Origin: an uncultured Syntrophobacteraceae bacterium
Lineage (GTDB): Bacteria > Desulfobacterota > Syntrophobacteria > Syntrophobacterales > Syntrophobacteraceae
NCBI GenBank assembly: GCA_937889795.1
Contig: CALBZH010000855.1
Span: 1 to 6,993, forward strand
Direction: 5' to 3'
Length of the DNA stretch: 6,993 nt
The notes below the pieces were generated by a model that saw nothing but the letters and a program-made list of their open reading frames with translations, was not told the origin of the DNA and made no database searches. Positions 1 to 5,546 of the stretch are shown here, in pieces (within the stretch, counting starts at the first letter, position 1; every line of letters begins with the position of its first letter). A program made the position numbers and the translations under genes.

Positions 1-38
1 CCTAATGAGTCACCCCACAATCGGGAATAGGCCGTCGC

Positions 39-398
39 ATGGGAGATCTGAGCAACAGGGTGAGGCAGTTTTTTGAGCTCCTGAGCGCCCAGAAACTGGA
101 GCCAATGGCAGAATTTTTGACGGAAGATGCGCGTCTCTTCTTTCCGAAAACCCAGCCACTCACCGGCAGTGAGAAAATCCTCAAGTTCTTTCAAATTCTT
201 TTCCGGCAGTATCCTCAGCTCATTTTTGTCGTCGAGCACACCATCGCCCAAGAGAACAAGGTCGCCGCCCATTGGAGAAACAAGGGAATCACGCGCAAGA
301 ATGAGCCCTATGAGAACGAAGGGGTAACCTTGTTCTTCTTTGAGGGAGAGCGTGTCTCCTGGATGAGCGACTTCTTCAAAGACACTGGAAAGTTCTGA
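39..398 (+). CDS. NTF2/SnoaL-like fold protein (nuclear transport factor 2 family), 119 aa
   Basis: A small soluble protein with the order expected of the NTF2/SnoaL alpha-beta cone fold. An amphipathic N-terminal helix (about residues 3-18) is followed by the 'FLTEDARLFFP' segment (26-36), where family members place the loop leading to the pocket. Next come the 'LTGSEKILKFFQ' helix (41-52), strands around 'IAQENKVAAHWRNKG' (69-83), and a closing strand pair 'GVTLFFFEGERVSWMSDFF' (95-113). Length fits the usual 110-140 residues. The family includes isomerases, epoxide hydrolases, cyclases and many pocket proteins without a known reaction, so the substrate cannot be named. There is no signal peptide, so it is probably cytoplasmic. 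The ATG has only a weak upstream AGG, but no better in-frame start exists before the conserved region. It lies 58 bases before the next forward gene and may be co-transcribed with it. Confidence 0.85.
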   Translation: MGDLSNRVRQFFELLSAQKLEPMAEFLTEDARLFFPKTQPLTGSEKILKFFQILFRQYPQLIFVVEHTIAQENKVAAHWRNKGITRKNEPYENEGVTLFFFEGERVSWMSDFFKDTGKF

Positions 399-456
399 TC
401 ATACCGAGTGGTCGACTCGCCAAAGGACTGGCCAAGCTGATTCAGGGGAGAGAGAC

Positions 457-1065
457 ATGGGAAAGGATCTGATCCAAGTCGATGCGATTGGCATGAGCGA
501 CCCGGACGTAAGCTGCATTCCCAAGAGCGTGGAAGGGGTGGACCTTGTTTTCTATGCTCGCGAAATGGCCCATCTTCAGACGTTTTTTCGCATCCACCCC
601 AATACCAAGATCGCCTACTTTGACAGGTTCTATGGCCTCTCCGGCACCTTCAAGACGTATAAGAGACGCAAGTGGGATGATGCCCAGCGGTTCGACCCCC
701 TCAACCCGATGCACCTGGGCTGGGGAGCAAGGGGAACGGCTGACGGCCTTGGCGGTCCCCCTAGCGTCAGAGACTTTCTTATAGGCGAGCTGACTTCCTG
801 GCTATTCGAGAAAGCGCTCCTCAGGACAAGTTATTTTGTGGCCCTGACCTGTTACGACAAGCACGTCCCTGCCTTGCGGAAGTATATGCATCACCAGGAG
901 CAGGTCCGAGTATTCACTTCATGGTCAACGAGGAATCCCGAGCCCGAAAAAGACGTGGCAAGTAAGATGACCATCGAGCAGTGGTCCAAGATGACAGGCC
1001 CCAAAAGGGCCTCGGTCACCTTCCAGCAAATCTACGACGCCATGGCGTGGCAGCACATGCCGTAA
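457..1065 (+). CDS. Hypothetical protein of unknown function, 202 aa
   Basis: I do not recognise this family. The ATG is preceded by a clear GGAG (447-450) six bases upstream, which supports expression from this start. The product is soluble by eye, without signal peptide or membrane helix, and rich in aromatic and basic residues. Visible features are a Gly-rich stretch 'GWGARGTADGLGGPP' (88-102), a 'FDRFYGLSGTFKTYKRRKW' segment (45-63), and a helical C-terminal half carrying 'TCYDKHVPALRKYMHHQEQ' (131-149). Only two cysteines occur (20 and 132), so a metal cluster is unlikely. It follows the NTF2-like gene by 58 bases in the same direction, which suggests an operon of two. A weak hairpin with a T-run follows its stop. 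The length, good ribosome site and natural protein composition make it a real gene; no function can be inferred. Confidence 0.8.
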   Translation: MGKDLIQVDAIGMSDPDVSCIPKSVEGVDLVFYAREMAHLQTFFRIHPNTKIAYFDRFYGLSGTFKTYKRRKWDDAQRFDPLNPMHLGWGARGTADGLGGPPSVRDFLIGELTSWLFEKALLRTSYFVALTCYDKHVPALRKYMHHQEQVRVFTSWSTRNPEPEKDVASKMTIEQWSKMTGPKRASVTFQQIYDAMAWQHMP

Positions 1066-1084
1066 GCGCTTGGGATCGAACGGT

Positions 1085-1105
1085 GCGTCTGGCGACGGCG
1101 TTTTT
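1085..1105 (+). terminator. Weak terminator-like hairpin after the 202-aa gene
   Basis: About 20 bases after the stop, GCGTC (1085-1089) can pair with GACG plus a bulged G and C (1094-1099) across a TGGC loop, followed by G and five T (1101-1105). The stem is short and bulged, so termination would be inefficient. Position and T-run are right for an intrinsic terminator of the first two genes. Confidence 0.3.
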
Positions 1106-1148
1106 CCCCTGCGCCTCTCACCCCTTGGAGATTTCGAAGACGATCCCG

Positions 1149-1307
1149 GTCCGGAACGGGTGCAATTCACGACCGTTGCTAATTCCCCTTGGCCAAGGTG
1201 TCGGGTGTCTGGTTTCGGGTGCCAGCGAAAGAGGCCAGAAGCCGTTCGACTGAAACCTGAACACTAAAACCTGAAACCAACGGTCTCGAATTGCACGCGT
1301 CCGGAAC
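1149..1307. repeat. 159-bp imperfect inverted-repeat intergenic element
   Basis: The outer arms 1149-1178 and 1278-1307 are reverse complements at 24 of 30 positions, including identical cores GTGCAATTC and GACCGTTG. Inside them a second, degenerate pair of arms is built from GGTGTC/GGTTTC-type units (about 1197-1224 against 1251-1278, 18 of 28 matching, several mismatches being G-U compatible). The left side also holds a perfect 12-base palindrome, CCTTGGCCAAGG (1187-1198). The whole could fold into one long cruciform or RNA hairpin. It encodes nothing recognisable. The architecture is that of a short non-autonomous or REP-like intergenic repeat, and I recall similar 'aaacctgaacac' units between genes of deltaproteobacteria. 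No flanking target duplication is evident. Confidence 0.75.
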
Positions 1308-1331
1308 GACAAGGACCTGGGTCCGATTAAA

Positions 1332-1360
1332 TTGACAGCCAAAGCCGCTGGCACTACCTT
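1332..1360 (+). promoter_or_regulatory. Sigma70-like promoter candidate upstream of the molybdo-enzyme gene
   Basis: A perfect TTGACA (1332-1337) is followed after 17 bases by TACCTT (1355-1360), which keeps three of six -10 consensus bases. It would start a transcript near 1367, leaving a leader of about 215 bases before the ATG at 1585. A second -10-like hexamer, TATACT (1555-1560), lies closer to the gene but lacks a good -35. Either could drive the gene; no operator is recognisable. Confidence 0.3.
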
Positions 1361-1574
1361 TTAATGGCATCGTTACAGAAGATCTGAGAGTGCTCCGTCC
1401 CTTCTTCACCGACCGTCAAAGGTCCGTACACAAACATGAGATATCGAGAAGCCTGACACATGCCGCTGGAAACGTCGCGAAAAACGGTCGAGATGAGCTG
1501 GCTTCCCCGGGGCCGTTGGGGATCTCTTGGGGAGCGCGCTCGTGACCCGTCCCGTATACTCATGTCCGTGAATT

Positions 1575-1579
1575 GGAGA
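1575..1579 (+). promoter_or_regulatory. Ribosome binding site that fixes the molybdo-enzyme start
   Basis: GGAGA sits with GGAG (1575-1578) six bases before ATG 1585. The only in-frame upstream alternative, TTG at 1573, overlaps this site by its last base, so the ATG is the better start. Confidence 0.75.
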
Positions 1580-1584
1580 AGCCC

Positions 1585-3648
1585 ATGATTCTCGATACGG
1601 TTTGCCGCCTGTGCTCATCCTGCTGCCCCGTTCAAGCTGAAGTCGTTGATGACCGTCTCATCGCCGCCCGACGAAAATCCTTTCTCAATCCCGAAAAACG
1701 GTTGTTCTGCCCCAAGCTGGCCGCCGCCCCGGATATCGTTTACTCGCCCGAGCGTCTGACGGTTCCACTGATCCGGAAGGACGACGGCTCGGGCTTTCGC
1801 GAGGCGAGCTGGGATGAGGCCCTCGACCTGGTGGCAGCCCGCTTTCTCCATCATCGGCAGACGTCGGGAGCCCAGTCGGTTGCCTGGCTGCGGGGCATGG
1901 CCGCCGACTGGGGAGCCCCCTGGGATTATCCCAATCGGCTCATGAATGCGTTCGGCTCACCCAATACCATCGGTAACGGCTCCATTTGCTTCGTCGCCCG
2001 CGATTTCGCGCATTCCTACACCTATGGGTCCATGGCTTTCCCAGAGGCGAAAAACGCCCGATGCGTGATCGTCTGGGGCAAGAACGACGGAAACACCGCG
2101 CTGGGCGCGGCCGAGTCCATCCAGTATGCCAAGGAGCAGGGGGCAACCCTGGTCGTCATCGATCCCGTGGAGACGGCCCTTGCCCGCAAGGCGGACATCT
2201 GGCTGCAGATCAAACCGGGCCACGACGGACTCCTCGCCATGGCGATGATCCACGAGATCATCGAGAACGGGTGGGTTGACTCCCAGTTCGTCGACCGCTA
2301 CACCGTCGGCTTCGATCGGCTCAAGACGGTCGCGGCCCGGTATCCGGCCGAAGCCGTCGCGGAAAAGATTTGGCTGCCGGCGGATCGGATCAGGGAGGTG
2401 GCCCGCCTCTATGCCACCACGAAGCCCGCCTCCATTATCGACGGCAACGGTCTGGACATGCACCGCGAGGTCTTCGACACCACCCGGGCCGTGGCCATGC
2501 TGCGGGCTCTGAGTGGAAACCTGGACAAGCCGGGCGGCGATGTGCTGCCGCAGCCGATATCGGTCCGCAACATTCAGCTGCAAGATCGGCTCCCCGGCGA
2601 TGGGGTCCCCATCACCCGCGACTACCCCCTGTTCAATACCTTCAGCGAAACCTGGGGCAACCAGGTCCAGGGCTGCCTCATCGATGCGATCCTCGATGGA
2701 TCCCCTTATCCGGTCAACATGGTGGTGGTCCAGACAGGCAACCCTTTGATCACCATGGCGGATTCAACACGGGCTCGGGAAGCGTTCACCAAGCTGGAAA
2801 CGCTGGTGGTCATCGACATGTTCCTGACCGAAACGGCCAAGCTGGCTGATGTCATCTTGCCGGCTGCCAGCTGCTTTGAAACGACCCAGCTCAACCGTTT
2901 CTCCATCCGCAACAATCCGATGCTTTTGCAGAACGCGGTGGTCTCGCCCGTGGGGGAATCCTGGCCCAACTGGCGGATCGTTTTCGAGCTCGGCCGAAGG
3001 CTTGGGTTTGCCGCCGATTTTCCCTGGCAAACCGCTGAGGAGGCCATTGACCATCAACTGGAGCCCACGGGGGTCACCGTGGAAAAGCTGCGGCAGCATG
3101 GCAACGGCCTTCGAATCGAGGACCTCCGCTACGAAAAATACAGGGAAAATGGCTTCAAGACGCCTTCGGGCAAGGTTGAATTCTTCTCCGAACGACTGGC
3201 CGAAGCCGGATTGCCAGGCGTGCCGTTTGAGCAGGGTTGGGGCGAAGACCCGATCAGCTTCGCCGATCGAAGCGACGAATACCCCCTGCTGGGAATCAGC
3301 GGCAGCCGCGACATCCGCTTCACCAATTCCCAGTTTCGCAACATTCCGGCGCTCCTTGAGAGTGGCCCGGGCTGCGTGGTCGACATCCACCCCGAGGATG
3401 CCCGGCGGTATGAGCTGATGGAGGGGGATCCGGTACGAATCGAATCCCCGAAAGGCGCCGTTGAAATGACGGTGAGACTCTCGACCACGGGGCGTCCCGG
3501 AATGGTCCGCCTCTCCTGGGGATGGGGCGAGCATGACCCGCGCGCCAATCTCAACGCCCTGACTGAGGACGAGCGGCGGGGTCGGGCGACCGGCACCTCC
3601 ACCAGCAGAAGCTTCATGTGCCGACTGAGCAAACCGCAACGCCCTTAG
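1585..3648 (+). CDS. Molybdopterin (Mo/W-bisPGD) oxidoreductase, DMSO reductase family, 687 aa
   Basis: Catalytic subunit of the DMSO reductase superfamily, using bis-pyranopterin-guanine-dinucleotide Mo or W to move oxygen, hydride or water on a substrate. A [4Fe-4S] motif C7-x2-C10-x3-C14-x27-C42 is followed by the conserved Lys44 of the electron path. The metal ligand is probably Cys135 in 'NGSICFVARD'. Cofactor-binding segments include 'VIVWGKN' (161-167), 'IDPVETALARKADIWLQI' (192-209) with 'PGHD', and the C-terminal dinucleotide domain (about 566-685) with 'SQFRNIP' (582-588). No Tat signal is present, so it should be cytoplasmic. The residue after Cys135 is Phe, not the His of formate dehydrogenases. 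The residue after Cys10 is Ser, not the Asp of acetylene hydratase. The substrate is therefore open. No iron-sulfur, membrane or chaperone subunit is adjacent, so its redox partner is encoded elsewhere. Family assignment is firm; the exact reaction is unknown. Confidence 0.95.
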   Translation: MILDTVCRLCSSCCPVQAEVVDDRLIAARRKSFLNPEKRLFCPKLAAAPDIVYSPERLTVPLIRKDDGSGFREASWDEALDLVAARFLHHRQTSGAQSVAWLRGMAADWGAPWDYPNRLMNAFGSPNTIGNGSICFVARDFAHSYTYGSMAFPEAKNARCVIVWGKNDGNTALGAAESIQYAKEQGATLVVIDPVETALARKADIWLQIKPGHDGLLAMAMIHEIIENGWVDSQFVDRYTVGFDRLKTVAARYPAEAVAEKIWLPADRIREVARLYATTKPASIIDGNGLDMHREVFDTTRAVAMLRALSGNLDKPGGDVLPQPISVRNIQLQDRLPGDGVPITRDYPLFNTFSETWGNQVQGCLIDAILDGSPYPVNMVVVQTGNPLITMADSTRAREAFTKLETLVVIDMFLTETAKLADVILPAASCFETTQLNRFSIRNNPMLLQNAVVSPVGESWPNWRIVFELGRRLGFAADFPWQTAEEAIDHQLEPTGVTVEKLRQHGNGLRIEDLRYEKYRENGFKTPSGKVEFFSERLAEAGLPGVPFEQGWGEDPISFADRSDEYPLLGISGSRDIRFTNSQFRNIPALLESGPGCVVDIHPEDARRYELMEGDPVRIESPKGAVEMTVRLSTTGRPGMVRLSWGWGEHDPRANLNALTEDERRGRATGTSTSRSFMCRLSKPQRP

Positions 3649-3689
3649 GCCGCTGGTAACAAATGAGCGTCCGGTCGACCACAATGGTA

Positions 3690-3711
3690 GCGCCGCCGTG
3701 GAAGGCGGCGC
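3690..3711 (+). terminator. Strong GC hairpin downstream of the molybdo-enzyme gene
   Basis: A perfect 8-bp stem GCGCCGCC (3690-3697) / GGCGGCGC (3704-3711) closes a GTGGAA loop, starting 42 bases after the stop codon. Beyond an A-A mismatch, T, G and G at 3686-3688 can pair with A, C and C at 3713-3715. No T-run follows, so it is not a canonical intrinsic terminator. It may stabilise the 3' end of the mRNA or help Rho-dependent ending. Confidence 0.45.
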
Positions 3712-3728
3712 AACCGAAACGGGCTCAG

Positions 3729-3790
3729 GGTGCGGATGGATAGACTTTTGTTGCCACGCGCCTGGTGCAGCGTCGCGGAGGTTCCGCACC
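3729..3790. repeat. 8-bp inverted repeat with long loop
   Basis: GGTGCGGA (3729-3736) is exactly complementary to TCCGCACC (3783-3790), with 46 bases between. It directly follows the GC hairpin, so the two could form consecutive stems in a structured transcript end. No known riboswitch motif was recognised within the loop. Confidence 0.35.
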
Positions 3791-3864
3791 TGGACCAGAA
3801 CGATACTGGATGGTATTCGTGCCATCGTTCAGGATGCCATTTCCTTGGGCTGGCTCTTGAGAAA

Positions 3865-3899
3865 GGCCTTAAGAACGGCTGTTGGCCTTAAGAACGGCT
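3865..3899. repeat. Tandem direct repeat, two 16-bp copies with 19-bp period
   Basis: GGCCTTAAGAACGGCT occurs identically at 3865-3880 and 3884-3899, separated by GTT. The period is not two full helical turns. Overlapping the first copy, AAGGCCTT (3863-3870) is a perfect palindrome. It could be a replication-slippage duplication or a paired protein-binding site; it lies about 220 bases upstream of the gene at 4121. Confidence 0.6.
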
Positions 3900-3971
3900 T
3901 GCCCTTGGTGGCTCGCTCAAGTAGAATTATGGCCCAGGCGTTGCGGCATACCCCGAACAATTGATTGCTGG

Positions 3972-3994
3972 TGATTGGAGCCTCTTGATTGGAG
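3972..3994. repeat. Short direct repeat TGATTGGAG, two copies
   Basis: TGATTGGAG occurs at 3972-3980 and 3986-3994 (14-base period), followed by a T6 run (3995-4000). A related TTGATTG lies at 3961-3967. No stable stem precedes the T-run, so it is not called a terminator. It may be a regulatory or slippage repeat upstream of the secreted-protein gene. Confidence 0.4.
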
Positions 3995-4120
3995 TTTTTT
4001 CACGTTCGGACACCCTCTTTGATGTTGGACGGAGAGTTTGGCGATTGAGGCCGGTTGTTCTGTCCGTAAGGCTTCCGATGGTCCTCTGGCATCTGTAGGC
4101 GACCACAAAGAGGAGCTCAA

Positions 4121-4432
4121 ATGAGAAGATGGGTCATTATGGCATTGTTGGTCTTTGTCACTGGCTACCCGGGCGTGTCGTTTGCAGAAGACACAACTTT
4201 CGACCCCGGCAGATCCACCCGTGTCACCATCCCGATCATCAAGATTCCATTTGGAACAATCCAGGATGCCGATGATGCGAAGAACAAGGAGGAGGTTCCC
4301 AAGTTAAAAGAGAAGGATAGAAAGGAAAAGACCGAAGAGGAAATAAAGGAAGAAAAGAGACAGGCGGCACTCGACAAAAAAGTGGATGATGCCATCAAAA
4401 AGGCACGAGGAGAAGCAATAACGGAAGAGTAA
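4121..4432 (+). CDS. Small secreted Lys/Glu-rich protein, 103 aa
   Basis: The family is not recognised. The N-terminus is a clear Sec signal: basic 'MRRW', a hydrophobic core 'VIMALLVFVTGYPGV', and a likely cut after 'VSFA' (residue 22) before 'EDTTFD'. The mature part starts with a short mixed region including 'TRVTIPIIKIPFGTIQ' (33-48). From about residue 52 to the end it is dominated by Lys, Glu and Asp in a pattern fitting a long charged helix or coiled coil ('KEKTEEEIKEEKRQAALDKK', 68-87). There is no lipobox and no C-terminal anchor, so it is probably periplasmic. The start has a strong ribosome site, AGAGGAG (4109-4115), five bases before ATG. Its stop lies 24 bases from the stop of the convergent L,D-transpeptidase, also exported. 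A joint role at the cell wall is only a guess from position. Confidence 0.8.
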   Translation: MRRWVIMALLVFVTGYPGVSFAEDTTFDPGRSTRVTIPIIKIPFGTIQDADDAKNKEEVPKLKEKDRKEKTEEEIKEEKRQAALDKKVDDAIKKARGEAITEE

Positions 4433-4456
4433 TAGCTTCTTCGAGTTTATGTCAAA

Positions 4457-5278
4457 CTAGTAGAGATCTTTTGTATCTTCGTCTTCCTCTTCTTCCTCAT
4501 CATCCTTTGTGTCGATATCTTTTTCCTTTAAAGATGTTCGGTTGACTATTTCGCCTGGTGTTCCTACTTGTGCCCAATTGTAAACCTCTATAGCGTTTTC
4601 ATAGATCAATCGAATGCATCCATGGGAAGCCGCATAGCTCGGAAGAATACCTCCATGCAAAAAATAATTCCCGAAGAGCCTTAATGAATAAGGCATCCAC
4701 GCATTATCGTATTTTGTAGAGTAATGATTCCTTTCCTTGGATAAGATGACAAATCTTCTCGCCGGTGTTCCGTATCTTCCGGATGAAATCGGAAACAAAT
4801 GCATCAGCTTGCCGTATTCATAAAGCCCAAGGCACTGTTCGCCGAGGTCAATCAGGATGAATTGCGGCAACTGAGAGATGGTCCCGATGCGCTCGGGAAG
4901 AATCTTGGGCCGTATAGCATAGTTGAGTGGAACATAAATGAATTCCACCTCCGTGCTTAGGCTATCCGGCCCGTCCACAACGGCCATCGGCTCCAGCCGG
5001 TTGATGAGGGCGATTCGCTGACGATAGAATTCGAAATTGCGATCGAAATATTTCACAAAGCGGCAGAAATAGCTGATGGACTGGCCCTTGCGAAGAAATA
5101 TCCTGAGGCATGGCACACCATCCACTTCAACGATTTCACGGTCGGTAGGAAATTTCAGAAGCTCGGAGTACAGCCTTCGGTCAATCGAAACGGACTCGGC
5201 AAAAGCGGCTATAGAGAACGAAGACAGAATTGCAACAATGATCCCGAAGGAGAGCCCTCTCCTTGATTCATGTCTCAT
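4457..5278 (-). CDS. L,D-transpeptidase (YkuD domain), exported, 273 aa
   Basis: A cell-wall enzyme that, by its family, makes 3-3 peptidoglycan cross-links or attaches molecules to the diaminopimelate residue through a cysteine acyl-enzyme. The signal peptide is residues 1-27 ('MRHESRR', hydrophobic core, 'AAFA' before 'ES'). An uncharacterised N-terminal region (30-135) precedes the YkuD domain (about 139-248). The catalytic signature is complete: 'FLHGG' (206-210) and 'SHGCIRL' (218-224), with Cys221 as nucleophile, His219, and Arg223. 'PISSGRYGTPARRF' (163-176) matches the substrate-side loop. The tail is unusual: about 23 charged residues ending 'DDEEEEEDEDTKDLY' (259-273). An in-frame TTG at 5296 would add six residues. 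I prefer the ATG because it yields a standard signal sequence, although neither start has a strong ribosome site. The gene is AT-rich against its neighbours. Confidence 0.92.
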   Translation of the reverse strand: MRHESRRGLSFGIIVAILSSFSIAAFAESVSIDRRLYSELLKFPTDREIVEVDGVPCLRIFLRKGQSISYFCRFVKYFDRNFEFYRQRIALINRLEPMAVVDGPDSLSTEVEFIYVPLNYAIRPKILPERIGTISQLPQFILIDLGEQCLGLYEYGKLMHLFPISSGRYGTPARRFVILSKERNHYSTKYDNAWMPYSLRLFGNYFLHGGILPSYAASHGCIRLIYENAIEVYNWAQVGTPGEIVNRTSLKEKDIDTKDDEEEEEDEDTKDLY

Positions 5279-5311
5279 GAGTATCCAACCCAGCAATGAG
5301 GAGGCCGAATC

Positions 5312-5422
5312 CTAGTGCTCTGTCAATGTTGTCTCGGGGGAAACACCCCCCTTTGATTCCCCCCTCGAGGGGGGTTGGGGGGTGTTCTCTTGCCCGGCAT
5401 AACTTATTTGACGGAGCACTAG
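5312..5422. mobile_element. MITE-like palindromic element, 111 bp, 15-bp terminal inverted repeats
   Basis: The ends CTAGTGCTCTGTCAA (5312-5326) and TTGACGGAGCACTAG (5408-5422) are reverse complements with one T/C difference. Both outer ends read CTAG, which may be part of the repeat or a duplicated CTAG/TA target. The core is a nested palindrome: AACACCCCCC pairs with GGGGGGTGTT around an inner CCCCCC-TCGA-GGGGGG stem (about 5350-5391). There is no coding capacity, so it would need a transposase encoded elsewhere; none is in the window. It ends 33 bases before the ATG of the L,D-transpeptidase, so the native promoter of that gene is displaced, inside the element or lost. Each terminal repeat reads TTGACA or TTGACG outward, like a -35 box, but no matching -10 lies in the flanks. 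Confidence 0.8.
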
Positions 5423-5470
5423 TACAGCACGCCCACTTCATCTATTGAAAAACAACGCCGCAGGGCCTGA

Positions 5471-5510
5471 GCTTCCGGCGGTATCCGGCAGCACGGATCG
5501 CAACGGAAGC
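5471..5510 (-). terminator. Nested hairpin downstream of the flavin oxidoreductase gene
   Basis: GCTTCCG (5471-5477) pairs with CGGAAGC (5504-5510). Inside it GCG (5478-5480) pairs with CGC (5499-5501), and ATCCG (5483-5487) with CGGAT (5494-5498), giving 15 base pairs with two small bulges and a six-base loop. In the reverse-strand transcript it lies 37-76 bases past the stop of the oxidoreductase. No T-run follows directly; a short one appears about 18 bases later. A 3'-end or processing structure is likelier than a textbook terminator. Confidence 0.4.
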
Positions 5511-5546
5511 CGTTTGAGACCAACCTCCTCGCGCACCAATCGGCCA

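Larger units (their letters stand above)
1308..1584. other. Rest of the 1066-1584 gap: no gene recognised
   Basis: Apart from the hairpin, inverted-repeat element and promoter candidate listed separately, this stretch shows no convincing coding region. It contains CCCCGGGG (1506-1513), a perfect 8-base palindrome, and an 11-base copy of the terminal-repeat core of the element at 5312-5422 (AGTGCTCCGTC, 1389-1399). A 69-codon reverse frame (1354-1563) is open but has no recognisable domain. Confidence 0.5.
3649..4120. other. 472-base intergenic region without a convincing gene
   Basis: Besides the hairpin and repeats listed separately, I see no coding region. The open frame 3698-3964 (88 codons, forward) has no ribosome site, its ATG-proximal part overlaps the GC hairpin, and its product has no recognisable domain. 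Base composition falls from GC-rich near the molybdo-enzyme to mixed towards 4000-4100. No clear -35/-10 pair stands out for the gene at 4121. Confidence 0.5.

Noticed and set aside
1..30. In-frame codons ending in TAG at 28-30 that could be the tail of an upstream forward gene.
   Set aside because: Only nine codons are visible and they match no family; any random frame gives such a tail.
1349..1364. TGGCAC followed by TTTAA, considered as a sigma54 promoter.
   Set aside because: The -12 element lacks the essential GC, so the match fails at its key position.
1354..1563. Reverse-strand open frame of 69 codons containing 'LMFVYGPLTVGEEG', vaguely like the start of a gamma-glutamylcyclotransferase.
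   Set aside because: The resemblance covers only a few residues, the frame stops soon after, and no good ribosome site precedes it. A decayed fragment is possible but unsupported.
2764..3825. Long reverse-strand open frame of 353 codons opposite the molybdo-enzyme.
   Set aside because: It is antisense to a clearly conserved enzyme in GC-rich DNA, shows no domain, and its translation is typical of a shadow frame.
3698..3964. Forward 88-codon open frame in the second intergenic region.
   Set aside because: Its start lies in the loop of the GC hairpin, it lacks a ribosome site and spans the tandem repeats; no domain is recognisable.
5345..5391. C-rich and G-rich runs considered as a G-quadruplex or a terminator for the transpeptidase promoter region.
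   Set aside because: The runs are better explained as the nested palindrome of the MITE-like element; no T-run follows and the spacing is symmetric.
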